Positions 8,504 to 15,774 of a stretch of 64,000 nt of DNA are shown one piece after another. Source of the stretch: JBCBSK01 sp965250105 (GTDB lineage: Bacteria; Pseudomonadota; Alphaproteobacteria; Rhizobiales; Tepidamorphaceae); NCBI GenBank assembly GCA_965250105.1, contig OZ252290.1, positions 2,232,001-2,296,000 of the forward strand, written 5' to 3'. The translations under genes and the position numbers were made by a program. Position 1 is the stretch's first letter. Each line of letters opens with the position of its first letter. The notes below the pieces were generated by a model. It worked only from the letters and a program-made list of their open reading frames with translations, was not told the origin of the DNA and did no database searches.

Positions 8504-9984
8504 GAGCGGGGCGCTCCGATATGCCGGCCGGCCTGGTCGGGCCTCGGCAGGGCGGCATGCGCGTCGGCGACCTCCTTGAGCCGGCCATAGACCACGTCGG
8601 CCGCCGGGGCGACGCAGCGTTCGTTCAGGTCGACATGCAGGAGCATGTGTTCGCCGGTGGCCAACAGCCTGTCGTCGCGGGCATGGAACAGCCGGTGGAA
8701 CAGATGCATGCGCTTCGGATCGGCCGACAACACTTGCGTCGTCGCGTAGAAGGGGTCCAGCCCGGCGATCTCGGCGGTGTGGACGATATGCGTTTCGGCG
8801 GTGAAATAGCTGCCGCCCGAAGCGATATAGTCGGCATCCGCGCCGATGAAGCGCATCATCGCATCCGTCGCATTGGCGAAGCATTCGAGATAGCGGCTTT
8901 CGCTCATGTGATTGTTGTAGTCGGTCCAGTCGGGCCGGACCGACCCGTCATAGAGCTTGAGCGGTTGCGACAGGTCGGGCTCGGCTGTCTCGCCGCCATG
9001 GCCTGCGTCGAACAGCGCGCGTTCGTAATCGGCGAGCGTTTCCCCCGCCCCCCAGCGGTTCTGGCGCAGCGCCTGCATGATCGCGACGAGATTGTCGTCG
9101 CGGATGCGCTCAAGCTCGCGGATCGACAGGCCGTCGGACTGCTCCTCGCACTGGGCGGCGATCTTCTCGATCAGCGCGTCGTCCATCTCCGGCGTGTCCA
9201 TCAGCTTGGTCCACGGCCATTTCAGCGCCGGGCCGAACTGCGCCATGAAGTGGCGCATGCCGGCCTCGCCGCCGGCGATGTTGAACACCTGGAACGTGCC
9301 CATCTGCGCCCAGCGCAAGCCGCAGCCATAGCGGATCGCATCGTCGATCTCGCCCGCGGTGGCGATGTCGTCATGGACGAGCCACAGCGCTTCGCGCCAC
9401 AGCGCCTCCATCAGCCGGTCGGCGACGAAGGCCTCGATCTCCTTGCGGATGACGAGCGGCTTCATGCCGATCACGGTGTAGAAGGCGCGGGCGGTATCGA
9501 TCGCCGCCTGGCCTGTCCTGTCGCCGCCGACGATCTCGACCAGCGGCAGGAGATAGACCGGGTTGAACGGATGGCCGACCACGAGCCGTTCGGGATGGGC
9601 CATCCTGGCCTGCATGTCGGTCGGCTTGAGGCCCGAGGTCGACGAGGCGATCACCACGTCGGGCGGCAGCAGCGCATCGATCTCGGCGAAGAGATCCTGC
9701 TTGAGGTCGAGCCGTTCGGGCGCGGCTTCCTGAACGAAATCCGCGCCGTCGACCGCGTCGGCCGCCGAACGGACGAGGCGGAACGCGCCGCGCCTCGGCG
9801 GCGGCGCCAGCGTCAGCTTGGCGAAGGCCCGGTCGGCATTGTCGAACACCGCCTGGATCCTGGCCTCGGCGTCGGGTGCCGGGTCGTAGAGCACGGTATC
9901 GATGCCGTTCTGGATGAACCGCGCCGCCCAGGCCGCGCCGATCACCCCGCCGCCCAGGACGGCCGCCTTCGAGATATGCGTCAT
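8500..9984 (-). CDS. L-carnitine 3-dehydrogenase fused to betainyl-CoA thioesterase
   Basis: A 494-residue two-domain protein. Residues 1-325 are a 3-hydroxyacyl-CoA-dehydrogenase-type carnitine dehydrogenase: the NAD loop GGGVIG at 11-16, SSTSGLKPTDMQ, and the catalytic His138 in VVGHPFNPVYLLPLVEI. Residues about 343-475 are a hotdog thioesterase with RPDWTDYNNHMSESRY. The first domain oxidises L-carnitine to 3-dehydrocarnitine. The second would hydrolyse betainyl-CoA, the product of the cleavage enzyme encoded just upstream, to glycine betaine. This fusion is known from other carnitine degraders, including rhizobia. RBS GAGG precedes the ATG; the next gene overlaps by four bases. Confidence 0.93.
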   Translation of the reverse strand: MTHISKAAVLGGGVIGAAWAARFIQNGIDTVLYDPAPDAEARIQAVFDNADRAFAKLTLAPPPRRGAFRLVRSAADAVDGADFVQEAAPERLDLKQDLFAEIDALLPPDVVIASSTSGLKPTDMQARMAHPERLVVGHPFNPVYLLPLVEIVGGDRTGQAAIDTARAFYTVIGMKPLVIRKEIEAFVADRLMEALWREALWLVHDDIATAGEIDDAIRYGCGLRWAQMGTFQVFNIAGGEAGMRHFMAQFGPALKWPWTKLMDTPEMDDALIEKIAAQCEEQSDGLSIRELERIRDDNLVAIMQALRQNRWGAGETLADYERALFDAGHGGETAEPDLSQPLKLYDGSVRPDWTDYNNHMSESRYLECFANATDAMMRFIGADADYIASGGSYFTAETHIVHTAEIAGLDPFYATTQVLSADPKRMHLFHRLFHARDDRLLATGEHMLLHVDLNERCVAPAADVVYGRLKEVADAHAALPRPDQAGRHIGAPRS

Positions 9985-10048
9985 GTTTCCGTCAACCTCT
10001 TTCGGGCCTCGCCCGGCGCTGTCTCCAGTCTCGCCGTTTCTTCCGCGT

Positions 10049-10156
10049 CATCCCGAGGCGGCGGCGCCGTCGCCGTCTCGAAGGATGGACCAAGCCGTTC
10101 CGATCGTTGTACCCCCACCCCTGCCCTCTCCCTCGAGGGAGGATTGGGCGAGGGGG
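10049..10156. repeat. two imperfect hairpin repeats between operon genes
   Basis: The 178-base gap inside the operon holds two repeat-like hairpins. The first (10049-10087) pairs CATCCCGAG with CTCGAAGGATG, with a two-base bulge. The second (about 10112-10156) centres on the perfect palindrome CTCCCTCGAGGGAG (10128-10141) with C-rich and G-rich imperfect outer arms. Both resemble dispersed intergenic repeats of alphaproteobacterial genomes. They may reduce or stabilise read-through from the cleavage-enzyme gene into the dehydrogenase gene. Confidence 0.5.
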
Positions 10157-10162
10157 AAATCC

Positions 10163-11053
10163 TCAATGCTTGGTCAGCTTCAGTTTCGCCCGCACGTCTT
10201 CGGGCCCCATGACCCGGCAGCCCATGCCTTCGAGCACCGTCACGGCGCGCTCGACCAGTTGCGCGTTCGTCGCGAGCTGGCCCTTGGACAGGTAGAGATT
10301 GTCCTCGAGCCCGACGCGGACATTGCCGCCGGCCAGCGCCATGGCCGCCACATAGGGCAGTTCCATGCGCCCGATGGAGAAGCCGGAATAGGTCCAGTCG
10401 CCCGGCATGTTGTTGACCATCGCCATCAGCGTGTTGAGATCGTCCGGCGCGCCCCAGGGAATGCCCATGCAGAGCTGGACGAGGACCGGATCGTCGATCA
10501 GCCCTTCCTTGACGAGCTGCTTGGCGAAGGCGAGATGGCCGGTATCGAACACTTCGATCTCCGGCTTGACGCCGAGCGCCTGCATCTGCCGCGCCATTTC
10601 GCGCAGCATGGCCGGTGTGTTGGTCATGACGTAATCGCCTTCGCCGAAATTCATCGTGCCGCAGTCGAGCGTGCAGATCTCCGGCAGAAGCTCGCGCACA
10701 TGGGCCAGCCGCTCGGTGGCCCCGGCCATGTCGGTGCCGGCCTGGTTCGGCGGCAGGGGCTGTTCGACCGAGCCGAGCGTCAGATCGCCGCCCATGCCGG
10801 CGGTCAAATTGATGACGACATCGGTATCGGCCGCGCGGATCCGGTCGACGACTTCCTTGAACAGGCCGGGATCGCGGCTCGGCGCGCCGGTCTCGGGATC
10901 GCGCACATGGCAATGGGCGATCGCCGCGCCCGCCTTGGCGGCCTCGATCGCGTCATGGGCGATCTGTTCCGGCGTGGTCGGGACAAGGTTCGACTTTCCC
11001 GCCGTGTCGCCGGATCCGGTCACCGCGCAGGTGATGAAGACGTCCCAATTCAT
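10163..11053 (-). CDS. beta-keto acid cleavage enzyme (3-dehydrocarnitine cleavage)
   Basis: A 296-residue DUF849/BKACE protein. These zinc enzymes use acetyl-CoA to cleave a beta-keto acid to acetoacetate and a new CoA ester. The zinc-binding His47/His49 lie in HCHVRDPETG, and the C-terminal GLEDNLYL carries the expected acidic ligand. ITCAVTG at the start is also typical. Next to a carnitine dehydrogenase-thioesterase fusion and under a CdhR-like regulator, the substrate is inferred to be 3-dehydrocarnitine, giving acetoacetate and betainyl-CoA. The start MNWDVFITC follows a strong GGGAGGA site; upstream in-frame codons lack family sequence. It is the first gene of the minus-strand operon. 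Confidence 0.92.
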   Translation of the reverse strand: MNWDVFITCAVTGSGDTAGKSNLVPTTPEQIAHDAIEAAKAGAAIAHCHVRDPETGAPSRDPGLFKEVVDRIRAADTDVVINLTAGMGGDLTLGSVEQPLPPNQAGTDMAGATERLAHVRELLPEICTLDCGTMNFGEGDYVMTNTPAMLREMARQMQALGVKPEIEVFDTGHLAFAKQLVKEGLIDDPVLVQLCMGIPWGAPDDLNTLMAMVNNMPGDWTYSGFSIGRMELPYVAAMALAGGNVRVGLEDNLYLSKGQLATNAQLVERAVTVLEGMGCRVMGPEDVRAKLKLTKH

Positions 11054-11203
11054 GCAATTCCTCCCAAAAAGTCGTAGCGCGCAGCCCATGCCGACGCCTT
11101 GTGGGCGTTCCATCGCGCCTACATTGGCCGATCGCGTTGCCGACGGCCGATCCTGCCGGCCGCCCGCGACATCGCTGACGATAGGATAGGCGGGTCGCGT
11201 CAA

Positions 11204-11229
11204 ATCAGCGTCGCTTTTTCGACGCTGAT
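11204..11229. promoter_or_regulatory. perfect inverted repeat before the CdhR-like gene
   Basis: ATCAGCGTCG (11204-11213) and CGACGCTGAT (11220-11229) form a perfect 10-bp inverted repeat with a 6-base T-rich spacer, in the divergent region between the cleavage-enzyme operon and the regulator. It ends three bases before the regulator's annotated ATG. As DNA it looks like an operator for the adjacent regulator; as RNA it could be a hairpin over the start site. If translation begins at the second Met (11257) it lies fully in the leader. Confidence 0.55.
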
Positions 11230-11232
11230 CGC

Positions 11233-12249
11233 ATGCTTTTCGACCAAAATGACTTCATGCATGTCGCCTTCCTGCTGCTGCCGCAATTCTCGACCCTCTG
11301 CCTAGCCAATGCGCTGGAGCCCTTGCGGGCGGCCAACCAGATCGCCCAGAAGCCGCTGTTCCGCTGGACGCTGGCCAGCCTCGACGGCGCGCCGGTCGCG
11401 AGTTCGAGCGCCATCGCGCTGCAGCCCGACGCCGGTCTCGCCGATCTGACCGGTGGCGCGGTCGCGGCCGATTTCCTGTTCGTCCTGTCGAGTTTCGACT
11501 TTCAGCGCCATGCCGGCCGCGATCTGGCGCGGGGCCTGCGCGCCTGGGCCAAGACCGGCCGGCCGCTCGGCGGGCTCGACACGGGCGCCTGGAGCCTGGC
11601 CCGCGCCGGCCTGCTCGACGGCCATCGGGCCACGATCCACATCGATAATTTCGAAACTTTCGTTGAATCTTTTCCCCGTGTCGTGGCGGTCGAGGAACGT
11701 TTCGTCATCGATCGCGGGCGCGTCACCGCCGGCGGCGCGACGATCACGCTCGACCTGATGCTGCATCTCATCCGCGAACAGGCGGGCCAGCGCGTGCGCG
11801 ACGGCGTCGCCGATATGCTGCTCTATGACCGCGACCGGTCGGGCGCCGGCCCGCAGCGGCCGCAGGCCGACCAGGGCGCGGCGCGCTACTCCTCGGCGCT
11901 GTCGCGGGCGCTCGCGATCATGCGCGCGACGCTCGACGATCCGCTGCCCATCGAACGCCTCGCGCGGCGCGCCGGCCTGTCGCAGCGCCAACTTGAAAGG
12001 TTGTGTCGCCGCGAGCTCGGAACGACCGCTATCGGTCATTATCTGGCGCTCCGCGTCGATGCCGCGCAGCTTCTGATCCGCGATACCGACATGCCGCTCG
12101 CCGACATCGCCGCCCGCAGCGGTTTCGCTTCCGTCGCGTCCCTCAGGCGCGCCTATGTAGCGCGTTACGGGATGAGCCCGCAGACCGCCCGGCGCCAGCG
12201 CGCCTGGATGGCGAGGCCCCAGGCTCCGCGTGCTGAGGGGCGGCCCTGA
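11233..12249 (+). CDS. GlxA/CdhR-family AraC-type transcriptional activator
   Basis: A 338-residue regulator with an N-terminal class I glutamine-amidotransferase-like (DJ-1/PfpI) sensor domain (HVAFLLLPQFSTLCLANALE onward) and a C-terminal AraC helix-turn-helix pair at about 215-325 (RAGLSQRQLERLCR; LADIAARSGFASVASLRRAY). This architecture is that of CdhR and GbdR, activators of carnitine and glycine betaine catabolism. It is divergent from the carnitine operon, so control of that operon is the natural inference. A second Met eight residues in (MHVAFLLLP) fits the family N-terminus equally well and may be the true start. Confidence 0.87.
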   Translation: MLFDQNDFMHVAFLLLPQFSTLCLANALEPLRAANQIAQKPLFRWTLASLDGAPVASSSAIALQPDAGLADLTGGAVAADFLFVLSSFDFQRHAGRDLARGLRAWAKTGRPLGGLDTGAWSLARAGLLDGHRATIHIDNFETFVESFPRVVAVEERFVIDRGRVTAGGATITLDLMLHLIREQAGQRVRDGVADMLLYDRDRSGAGPQRPQADQGAARYSSALSRALAIMRATLDDPLPIERLARRAGLSQRQLERLCRRELGTTAIGHYLALRVDAAQLLIRDTDMPLADIAARSGFASVASLRRAYVARYGMSPQTARRQRAWMARPQAPRAEGRP

Positions 12250-12283
12250 TACGTGTTTCCGTGCGTTTGGGGCTTGCCGACGA

Positions 12284-13864
12284 TCAGCTGTCTGGCGGGG
12301 TGGGAATGACCCAGTCGCGGCCACGTGTTGTGTCGACATATTCCGGCCAGCGGAAATGGATCGGAGGGTCGTAATCGGCGAGTGGCGGGAGCCAGGACTG
12401 ACCACCAACGCCGCCGCCGGTGCGCGCGCGAAACTCGTCCTGCGCCGCCTTGAGCGTGTCCGCATCGGTCAGAAGATCCAGCATCGCACCGGCGATCGTC
12501 TTGGCGGCCACCGACGTCATCGGATCGATGCAGGGCGCAAGCCCGCCAAGCGCGTTCATCGCCCAGGCCGGATAGGCGAAGCCAGGTGCGGGTGGGCGCA
12601 AGCTCGGCCGGCCGACATAGAACCGGGCGGTGGGCGCGTGCCAGCAATACTCGGTGTAATCATCCGAGGTGAAATGGGTCTGGGACGGCGGTAGCATGTG
12701 GCGCAAGGTGGCTTCAGCCGTTTCGGGTTCGATCAGTTCGGAGGTTTCCGGCAGGAACGGATCGTCCATCGGCTCGAGGCCGAGCGAAGACTGAATCTCG
12801 CGCCCGAGCCGCATTGCGTCAGCGTCAAAACGCGGAGGACCGATCTCAGCCAGATTGCGGTAGACGGTGCGCGCCATGACGTGATTGGCGAGGCCGGGCC
12901 GTGACTTCGACACCCAATCACGCCGCCAGCTACAATGGGTCATGCGCGCGGCGCTGTCGGCGTAATGGTCCAGCCCGGCCGTCAGATGCTCGGCCATGTC
13001 GAGGGTCGGCACGCGCATGATGTATTGGATTTGCGCCGTCTGACCGGGAATGTTGTCGGCCGTCGCTTGGCCGGCGGTGAGGATGGCCTCGTTCATCGAC
13101 CAGGACAGGCCGCTACCGGCCAGATGTTCCTTGAGCGCCTTGCCGGCGAGATACATCTGAACGACGCCATCCGTCGCGCCCGGTGCGCGGGCGGCCGCAT
13201 GGGCCTGCGGGATCGGCGCGTCGCCGCCGCCGGCCAGCCAGGTCTCGGGCTGGTCGCATATGAAGCTGTAGATAAGGGCATAAGCCGCGCCGCAATGGGT
13301 GTCCCAACGCACCGTGTTGCACAGTGGCAGCATGTAGAAAGGATGGAAGCTAATCGCGGCATCGAGATCATCGTAGTAGCCGCGCGCGGCATGCAGTGGC
13401 TTGGAGCCGCGCAATTTCTCCGCTGGCTCGCCGAAGAATTTGAGACGGCCCGGAATACCGTAGGTCTTCATGGCGTGTTGGGTTGCAAACAGGCCGGCGA
13501 GCGATGCGATGCCGAGCGCTGAATGCGGATCGGTATGGCCGCCGGCCTGCGCGCTCAGGCCATCCCGTGGACGGCGCATCGTATCGGCCGCCTGACAGTT
13601 GCCGGGGATGCCGTCATATTCGGCATAGCCTGCAAGCGTCGGCCCCGGACCGTTCTCCCACACGGCGCAAAACGCTGTCGGCATGCCCGCCGAGCCCGTC
13701 TCCACCTCGAAGCCCCGGTCTCGCAAAAGATCGACGTAGAAGGCCGCGGAGCGATATTCGCGCCAGGCTGTCTCGCCATAGTCCCAGATCGTGGCGCACC
13801 AGTCCGACCAGGTCGGTTGGTAATGGTCGATCCAACGCTGTGCATCATGCTTGGCATTGTTCAT
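12284..13864 (-). CDS. AbgB-like amidohydrolase (M20 peptidase family)
   Basis: A 526-residue metallo-amidohydrolase related to AbgB, which splits p-aminobenzoyl-glutamate. Likely metal ligands are in EYD (83-85), His111 and Asp113 of GGHTDPHSALG, and the EPAEK segment near 147-151. The mid-protein lid domain (about 210-330) and the C-terminal TSDDYTEYCW complete the M20D layout. I start at ATG 13864 because the codon before it is TTG. It is divergent from a dipeptide-type ABC operon, whose imported substrate it may deacylate or hydrolyse. Its codons look slightly less G+C-biased in third positions than its neighbours. The true amide substrate is unknown. Confidence 0.85.
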   Translation of the reverse strand: MNNAKHDAQRWIDHYQPTWSDWCATIWDYGETAWREYRSAAFYVDLLRDRGFEVETGSAGMPTAFCAVWENGPGPTLAGYAEYDGIPGNCQAADTMRRPRDGLSAQAGGHTDPHSALGIASLAGLFATQHAMKTYGIPGRLKFFGEPAEKLRGSKPLHAARGYYDDLDAAISFHPFYMLPLCNTVRWDTHCGAAYALIYSFICDQPETWLAGGGDAPIPQAHAAARAPGATDGVVQMYLAGKALKEHLAGSGLSWSMNEAILTAGQATADNIPGQTAQIQYIMRVPTLDMAEHLTAGLDHYADSAARMTHCSWRRDWVSKSRPGLANHVMARTVYRNLAEIGPPRFDADAMRLGREIQSSLGLEPMDDPFLPETSELIEPETAEATLRHMLPPSQTHFTSDDYTEYCWHAPTARFYVGRPSLRPPAPGFAYPAWAMNALGGLAPCIDPMTSVAAKTIAGAMLDLLTDADTLKAAQDEFRARTGGGVGGQSWLPPLADYDPPIHFRWPEYVDTTRGRDWVIPTPPDS

Positions 13865-13970
13865 CAATGGACATTTTCCTGTTGCATTCGGAGGTGCCTA
13901 GATTTTTCGCCTAGACAGCACTGTCCGTCATTGCTCTATTGAAAAGAAAAACGCGAGGGGATACCGGCCG
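13865..13970. promoter_or_regulatory. divergent promoter region, amidohydrolase / ABC operon
   Basis: This 106-base divergent gap is AT-rich near both ends. It contains a small palindrome GACAGCACTGTC (13914-13925, arms GACAG/CTGTC) and a direct repeat GCCTAG...GCCTAG just before it. These are possible regulator contacts for co-control of both directions, but the elements are short. Confidence 0.35.
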
Positions 13971-14927
13971 ATGGGGCCAATTCTGCGCATGATCCTGCAG
14001 CGTCTCGGGCTCGGCCTCTTGACGCTGTGGGTGGTGTCCATCCTGATCTTCATCTCCGTCGAGCTCCTGCCGGGAGATCTGGCGCAGGAGATTCTCGGCC
14101 AGGCGGCGACGCCTGAAACCGTCGCCGCGTTCCGCCGCGAACTCGGCCTCGACCAGCCGCCACTGACCCGCTATCTGAGCTGGCTCGGCGGCATCCTCCA
14201 GGGCGATTTCGGGGTCTCGCTGGCCAATCAGCGCGAGATCTCCGAACTCATCGGCACGCGGCTGTGGAACACGCTGTTCCTGGCCGGCTTCGCCGCCCTG
14301 ATGGCGGTGCCGCTGGCGCTGACGCTGGGCATCCTGGCCGCGCTCTATCGCAACTCGCTGTTCGATCGCACGATCAACGTGGTCACGCTGACCTCGATCT
14401 CGTTTCCGGAGTTCTTCGTCGCCTATATCCTGATCCTGTTCCTGGCTGTCCAGGCGGGCGTGTTCCCGTCGCTGTCGAACATCAGTCCGGATGCCGATCT
14501 CGGCGAACGCCTCTACCGCACCTTCCTGCCGGCGTTGACGCTGATGCTGGTCGTGGTCGCCCATATGATGCGGATGACAAGGGCGGCGATCATCAACCTT
14601 CTGGCGCTACCCTATATCGAGATGGCCCGGCTCAAGGGCTCGTCGCAGGCGCGCGTCATCGTCAAGCATGCGCTGCCCAATGCTGTGGCGCCGATCGTCA
14701 ACGTGATCGCGCTGAACCTCGCCTATCTGATCACCGGCGTCGTCGTCGTCGAGGTCGTGTTCGTCTATCCGGGGCTCGGACAGCTCCTTGTGGATTCGGT
14801 CTCGAAACGCGACATCACCGTGGTCCAGGCGGCCTGTCTGATCTTCGCGGCCACCTACATCATGCTCAATCTCATCGCGGATATCCTGTCCATCGTGACC
14901 AATCCGCGCCTTCTGCATCCCAAGTGA
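13971..14927 (+). CDS. dipeptide/oligopeptide ABC transporter permease, DppB type
   Basis: A 318-residue inner-membrane permease with six predicted membrane segments. The N-terminal helix GLGLLTLWVVSILIFISVEL is followed by a DppB-like periplasmic loop (LPGDLAQEILGQAATPETV), and the cytoplasmic EAA-type loop is YIEMARLKGSSQARVIVKHA. The C-terminus VEVVFVYPGLGQLL is family-typical. It forms the channel with the DppC-type protein encoded seven bases downstream. The operon context (fused ATPase and family 5 binding protein) defines a complete peptide/opine/nickel-class importer; the substrate is unknown, with an arginine derivative favoured by the downstream aru genes. Confidence 0.92.
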   Translation: MGPILRMILQRLGLGLLTLWVVSILIFISVELLPGDLAQEILGQAATPETVAAFRRELGLDQPPLTRYLSWLGGILQGDFGVSLANQREISELIGTRLWNTLFLAGFAALMAVPLALTLGILAALYRNSLFDRTINVVTLTSISFPEFFVAYILILFLAVQAGVFPSLSNISPDADLGERLYRTFLPALTLMLVVVAHMMRMTRAAIINLLALPYIEMARLKGSSQARVIVKHALPNAVAPIVNVIALNLAYLITGVVVVEVVFVYPGLGQLLVDSVSKRDITVVQAACLIFAATYIMLNLIADILSIVTNPRLLHPK

Positions 14928-14934
14928 GGCGGCA

Positions 14935-15771
14935 ATGGCATCTCTCGACATGTCGTTGAAGACCGTCCGCAAGATCCCGCCCACGGCGTTGTTCGGGCTC
15001 GTGGTCATCGCGATCTATGTCTTCGTCGCGGTCTTCGCGCCCTTCCTCGCACCCTATCCCGAGCGCGAGGTGGTCGGCAGCCAATACATGGCCTGGTCGG
15101 CGGCGCATCCGCTCGGCACCGACAATCTCGGCCGGGACATGCTGTCGCGCCTCATCTATGCGGCGCGCAACACGCTCGGCATCGCCTTCGCGACCACGGT
15201 GATCGCCTTTCTGCTCGGCACGATCGCCGGCCTTCTGGCGGCTACCCTGCAGGGCTGGGTGGACCAGATCCTGTCGCGCATCGTCGATGTCATGATGGCA
15301 ATCCCGTCGCTGATCTTCGCGCTGCTTCTGCTGACGATCTTCGGCACCAACGTGATCAGCCTGATCCTGGTCATCGCGGTGCTCGATTCGACCCGCGTGT
15401 TCCGGCTCGCCCGCGCCGTCGCCTTCGGCATCGTGGTGATGGACTATGTCGAGGCGGCCCGCATTCGCGGCGAGGGGCTGTGGTGGATCATGACGCGCGA
15501 GATCCTGCCCAATGCGGCGCCGCCGCTGGTGGCAGAGTTCGGCCTGCGCTTTTGTTTCGTGTTCCTGACCATCGCGGCCCTGTCCTTCCTCGGTCTCGGC
15601 ATCCAGCCGCCGCTCGCCGACTGGGGCTCGATGGTGCGCGAGAACGCGACCCTGATCACGTTTGGCGACGTCACCCCGCTTCTCCCGGCCGCGGCGATCG
15701 CGCTTCTGACGGTCGCGGTCAACTTTGTCGTCGACTGGATGCTGCACAAGGCGAGCGGATTGAAGGAGTAA
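14935..15771 (+). CDS. dipeptide/oligopeptide ABC transporter permease, DppC type
   Basis: A 278-residue partner permease. It begins with the short DppC-type cytoplasmic tail and first helix (LFGLVVIAIYVFVAVFAPFL), then the family motif HPLGTDNLGRDMLSRLIYAAR, and the EAA loop DYVEAARIRGEGLWWIMTRE that docks the ATPase. LSFLGLGIQPPLADWGSM near the C-terminus is diagnostic of the family. It would pair with the upstream permease in the inner membrane. The gene follows the DppB-type stop by seven bases and precedes the ATPase gene by three. Confidence 0.92.
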   Translation: MASLDMSLKTVRKIPPTALFGLVVIAIYVFVAVFAPFLAPYPEREVVGSQYMAWSAAHPLGTDNLGRDMLSRLIYAARNTLGIAFATTVIAFLLGTIAGLLAATLQGWVDQILSRIVDVMMAIPSLIFALLLLTIFGTNVISLILVIAVLDSTRVFRLARAVAFGIVVMDYVEAARIRGEGLWWIMTREILPNAAPPLVAEFGLRFCFVFLTIAALSFLGLGIQPPLADWGSMVRENATLITFGDVTPLLPAAAIALLTVAVNFVVDWMLHKASGLKE

Positions 15772-15774
15772 GGC

